Assembly (NCBI GenBank): GCA_047606825.1 | Contig: JASGDY010000104.1 | Location: 15,823-79,822 of the forward strand | DNA from: Rhizosphaericola sp047606825 | GTDB taxonomy: Bacteria > Bacteroidota > Bacteroidia > Chitinophagales > Chitinophagaceae | DNA: 64,000 nt | Direction: 5' to 3' | Shown: positions 60,873-64,000 of the stretch, piece by piece | Layout: each line of letters begins with the position of its first letter | Position numbering within the stretch: position 1 is the stretch's first letter | The notes under the pieces: model-generated | Database searches by the model: none | Told to the model about the DNA's origin: nothing | Seen by the model: only the letters and a program-made list of their open reading frames with translations | Position numbers and translations under genes: made by a program

Positions 60873-62396
60873 ATGGCGTTACCTAAAGAGCCACGGCAGA
60901 AGATGATCAACATCATGTACTTAGTGCTTACCGCGCTACTTGCATTGAATGTGTCATCTGAAATTTTAAATGCATTTAAGACGATTAACGACAGTTTGAC
61001 GACCTCCAATTCTATTATTGCTGACAAGAACAAGACCATTTTCAGTTCTTTGGCGGAAAAACTGAAAGACCCTAGGACGCAGCAATTGGCTTCTGTCTGG
61101 GCTCCCAAGGCAGAACAGGCACAGAAATTGTCGGAAGACGTGTATAACTATATTTCTGGTCTGCAAAGCCAGATTAAAACAGGTGCTGGATACGATGCAT
61201 CCAAAGGCGACGAGTCTTTTCAGGAAGACAACCTGGACGCTCCGACAAGGATTATGGACGACGGCGGCGAGGGCGAAAAACTCCACCAGCGTTTGATACA
61301 GTTCAAAAAGGATTTGTTGTCCATAGATCCCGCCGTCGCCAAACAGTTTGAAAAGACGTTGCCTTTGAACCTGGAAATACCCAAGGTCAAGGACAAGAGC
61401 AACAATACATGGTCGGCGGCTTATTTCCGTCAGACGCCTGCCGTTGCGGCGGTGACGATTTTGTCCAAGTTCCAAAACGATGTCCGCAACTCTGAGTCGC
61501 AGGTTATCGAGTTTTGTCATAACCAGATTGGGCAGATTCAAGTGGTTTACGACCAGTTCCAGGCGATTGCTACCGCAAGTGCCAATTACCTGATGCCGGG
61601 ACAGCCATTGTCTATTTTTGCTGGTGTTGGTGCATTCAGCGCCGCCGCAAAACCCACCATTACCGTTGATGGACAGGCTATTGCTATCGGACCCGACGGT
61701 TTGGCGGAATATAAAACGACCGCCGAAGGCCCTGGTTCTTATACCAAGCATGTCAATATTTCTTTTACCAAACCAGACGGTTCTAGCGCTAGTTTGGCGA
61801 AGGATATCCAATATACCGTAGGTGCGCCGTCCGGAGCTTCGGTAAGTGCGGACAAGGTAAATGTATTGTACACAGGTCTGGTCAATCCAATTACGGTTTC
61901 CGGTGGCAACGGCAAGGGTGCCGAAGCGACCAGAGTGACGATAGACAACGGTTCGGTGACTTCCAAAGGCAACGGTCACTACGATGTGCAGGTTTCCCAT
62001 GCGGGCAATGCGACGATTACGGTGACGACCGACGGCAAGTCGATTCCGTTTCCGTTCCGCGTCAAAAATGTACCGGATCCCGTGGCGATGGTCGGCGCAA
62101 GCAAAGGTGGTGCTATCAATACCAATGCCTTCAAAGGGCAGCAAGGTGTACGTGCCGAACTGGAAAACTTTGTGTTTGAAGGTGTCAACTTTACCGTGAC
62201 AGGCTATACGATTACTTTTGCAGGCAACGGTTATCCAGAGTTTAGGGCACAGCAGGTTAACGGCAACTCTTTCGGACCGGTGCGTTCCCTGATAGAACAG
62301 GCTCGTCCCGGGAGTACGATTGTCATTGACGAGATACGCGCAAGTGGTCCCGGCGGCACGCGTCGTCTGCCACCAATCGCGTTTAACCTGCAATAA
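60873..62396 (+). CDS. gldM: T9SS motor-stator protein GldM (PorM)
   Basis: 507 residues. One N-terminal transmembrane helix (MYLVLTALLALNVSSEILNA), then the periplasmic shaft of four Ig-like domains (for example VVYDQFQAIATASANYLMPG; IQYTVGAPSGASVSADKVNV; PDPVAMVGASKGGAINTNAF), ending IRASGPGGTRRLPPIAFNLQ. GldM rotates or moves with GldL and contacts the GldK/GldN ring. Full length. Confidence 0.97.
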   Translation: MALPKEPRQKMINIMYLVLTALLALNVSSEILNAFKTINDSLTTSNSIIADKNKTIFSSLAEKLKDPRTQQLASVWAPKAEQAQKLSEDVYNYISGLQSQIKTGAGYDASKGDESFQEDNLDAPTRIMDDGGEGEKLHQRLIQFKKDLLSIDPAVAKQFEKTLPLNLEIPKVKDKSNNTWSAAYFRQTPAVAAVTILSKFQNDVRNSESQVIEFCHNQIGQIQVVYDQFQAIATASANYLMPGQPLSIFAGVGAFSAAAKPTITVDGQAIAIGPDGLAEYKTTAEGPGSYTKHVNISFTKPDGSSASLAKDIQYTVGAPSGASVSADKVNVLYTGLVNPITVSGGNGKGAEATRVTIDNGSVTSKGNGHYDVQVSHAGNATITVTTDGKSIPFPFRVKNVPDPVAMVGASKGGAINTNAFKGQQGVRAELENFVFEGVNFTVTGYTITFAGNGYPEFRAQQVNGNSFGPVRSLIEQARPGSTIVIDEIRASGPGGTRRLPPIAFNLQ

Positions 62397-62437
62397 TAAT
62401 GTTGCAGGGAGCAAAAGAAACATCAAAAGACATACAG

Positions 62438-63595
62438 ATGAAAGGTATTGTTTTTAAAATAAGTTTTGGTTTGGTCGTCCTGGGTTTCTGTGGTTTGCAT
62501 ACTGCGGATGCCCAGCGAAAGTCCAAAAAGCGTTCGGGTTCGGCTTATGGCAGTTCCTACGGTAGTGCTTATGGTTCTGCATACGGCAATTCGTCCAATA
62601 GCACCAACGCCAAAACGAACAATAAGCAGTCAAAGGCCGATTCCAGTCAGGAAAGTTCCGCTTATGGCAACAGTGCCTATGGCAAGACTGATACGACCGG
62701 TGCCAGTGGTTATGGTGCCAATGCCTCGGGCAACAATATGCCTGTCGATACGACTTTGCCGATGGAGGTAATCAAAGGTGGTGGAGGTTTGTTGAACGAT
62801 ACCAAGCCCTCGTTGCGCAACGATAATCCGTTTACGGATGACGTCTATGAAGGTGCGGTTCCTTTGGCATATCAGACCGTAAGGCAGACAGACGTGCCAT
62901 TCAAGGTGCGTATATGGCGGGACATAGATGCCCGCGAAAAAATCAACGGCCGTTTTAATTACGACGGGGAGGACGACCAGGGTAACCGCCGTTTTATCAA
63001 TATTTTGTTGAAAGCCATAAGGGATGACAGCCTGACAGCATTTGAAGGAAGTGACGACCGTTTTACGACACCGATTACGTTTGAACAGGTGATGGCTACG
63101 TTTGGCGGTGGTATGGATACCACACAAGTCTATGACATGCAGGGCAATGTATCGGGTTACCAGGTGCGTAACAAGGCGATTGACCCGGATTCCATCTACA
63201 AATTCCGTCTCAAGGAAGACTGGTTTTTTGACAGGAACACGAGCAAACTTTATTGCCGTATCATCGGTATTGCACCAGTGATGTCCTACAAATTGTCCAA
63301 TGGACAGACTGTGCCCAACTCTGAAAGGCCACTTTTCTGGTTGTATTATCCAGACTTAAGGCAAGTGCTTGTCCGTACGCCGGCCTACAATCCTTATAAT
63401 CCTGGAGCAAGCACGTCCTGGGACGATATTTTTGAAAGCCGCGAGTTCAGTTCCTATATCGTCAAGAGCGATTTGGAGAACTCAAAAAACCAACCGCTGA
63501 AAAGTATCTACAAAGACCAGATAACAAGGTTGTATGAAGGCGACAGAATCAAAAACCATATTTTTGATTATGAACAGTCTTTGTGGTCGTATTAA
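62438..63595 (+). CDS. gldN: T9SS ring protein GldN (PorN)
   Basis: 385 residues from the ATG at 62438; an ATG at 62399 directly after gldM would add 13 non-signal residues. Signal peptide to about residue 26 (GLHTADAQ). Residues ~30-100 are low-complexity with repeated SAYG/GSAYG units, an insertion relative to the usual start. The GldN domain follows (VRQTDVPFKVRIWRDIDARE; FRLKEDWFFDRNTSKLYCRI; RPLFWLYYPDLRQVLVRTPA). It pairs with GldK in the periplasmic ring. Last gene of the operon. Confidence 0.96.
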   Translation: MKGIVFKISFGLVVLGFCGLHTADAQRKSKKRSGSAYGSSYGSAYGSAYGNSSNSTNAKTNNKQSKADSSQESSAYGNSAYGKTDTTGASGYGANASGNNMPVDTTLPMEVIKGGGGLLNDTKPSLRNDNPFTDDVYEGAVPLAYQTVRQTDVPFKVRIWRDIDAREKINGRFNYDGEDDQGNRRFINILLKAIRDDSLTAFEGSDDRFTTPITFEQVMATFGGGMDTTQVYDMQGNVSGYQVRNKAIDPDSIYKFRLKEDWFFDRNTSKLYCRIIGIAPVMSYKLSNGQTVPNSERPLFWLYYPDLRQVLVRTPAYNPYNPGASTSWDDIFESREFSSYIVKSDLENSKNQPLKSIYKDQITRLYEGDRIKNHIFDYEQSLWSY

Positions 63596-63648
63596 GAATT
63601 AAACGTAACAGTAAAAACTGTCAACCGTATAGTGGTAAAAAATAAAGA

Positions 63649-63673
63649 ACGGGTGCTAAGGCACTCGTTTTTT
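63649..63673 (+). terminator. Terminator of gldKLMN
   Basis: Stem ACGGGTGC/GCACTCGT (one G-T pair) with a TAAG loop and a TTTTTT run. Confidence 0.85.
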
Positions 63674-63877
63674 ATTGGAGGTATATCCTGTGCGCTGCAT
63701 AAAAATGTGCAATACTCTATGAATATATTAATGGGAGCAAGATATATGACCTATTAAGTTTTCTAAAACGCATAACCAGTAAGGGTTTATATTTCACACA
63801 TAGGGCATAATTACCCAAACGATTAATAAGTATAAATGTAAAGTATGAAGATGCTAACGCGTCATTCCCGCGAAGGC

Positions 63878-64000
63878 CTATCGTGTGGACACATCTCGGT
63901 GTATCATCCAACCCTGAAACGCGGCGTCAAAGAGCTTTAAACCAGTCCAGAGGGTGGTGATGCCCGGATGTCTTTTGCTTTCGTAGCCTTTCCATCCGCC
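63878..64000 (-). mobile_element. IS4-family transposase, C-terminal end, cut by the window edge
   Basis: On the minus strand 40 codons are open from the window edge to a TAG at 63878: GGWKGYESKRHPGITTLWTG, then LKLFDAAFQGWMIHRDVSTR. The GGWKGY..PGI.TLW.GL block is the usual C-terminus of IS4-type transposases. The DDE residues lie outside the window. The 63674-63877 stretch should hold the end of the element; no terminal repeat could be delimited. Confidence 0.75.

Noticed and set aside
60966..62426. A 486-residue minus-strand frame opposite gldM
   Set aside because: Antisense shadow of gldM; no family features, and it would cover the gldM-gldN junction.

Overview
The window comes from a member of the Bacteroidota, most likely a Chitinophagaceae- or Sphingobacteriaceae-like free-living bacterium. 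The evidence is a gldK-gldL-gldM-gldN cluster and porV (type IX secretion, T9SS), two SusC/SusD pairs, HmuY-family lipoproteins, a monomeric NADP isocitrate dehydrogenase, and repeated -7 promoter elements of the Bacteroidota form TAnnTTTG. Species assignment was not possible. No rRNA, tRNA or CRISPR array was seen.

Left part (1-17.9 kb) is an iron/heme region. A PchR-like AraC regulator (1825-2835) lies next to three consecutive HmuY-like lipoprotein genes (3291-6048). After an ECF sigma factor and an envelope-spanning partner that looks like a dual membrane-spanning anti-sigma factor (6915-9054), and a few housekeeping genes (DUF423, aroK), comes a heme import block. This has hmuT-hmuU-hmuV on the minus strand and, divergently, heme oxygenase plus a TonB-dependent receptor with overlapping stop and start codons. 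The same tandem 20-bp direct repeat (core ATACGGATTGAATAT, period 21 bp) stands in front of the HmuY cluster and in the hmuT/heme oxygenase divergent gap. The two loci, 8 kb apart, therefore look like one regulon.

Middle part (18-29.5 kb) is mostly housekeeping: queG, amt, monomeric icd, an SDR enzyme, an AraC regulator, mnmA, an outer-membrane protein and ssb. Interspersed are a decayed amidohydrolase, a 70-bp tandem repeat and a frameshifted IS630-type remnant.

From 29.6 to 45.2 kb lie two nutrient-uptake loci. Each is a SusC/SusD pair with a hairpin in the leader. The second is followed by two exported amidohydrolases. Of the three amidohydrolase modules they contain, only one keeps the HxH metal motif.

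From 45.7 to 55.9 kb there are sugar-nucleotide genes (DegT-type aminotransferase, rfbD), a 5'(3')-deoxyribonucleotidase, ispF, porV, pyrD, a stand-alone C-terminal half of carB, a lipocalin-like protein, an SDR/AraC divergent pair and a STAS protein.

The right end (56.2-63.6 kb) holds clpC and the T9SS core operon gldKLMN. The window ends inside an IS4-type transposase gene read on the minus strand.

Intergenic DNA is rich in dispersed, often inverted-repeat-bounded elements (at least five families with two or more copies here). Several housekeeping genes have a TAnnTTTG-type element so close to the ATG that their transcripts may be leaderless.
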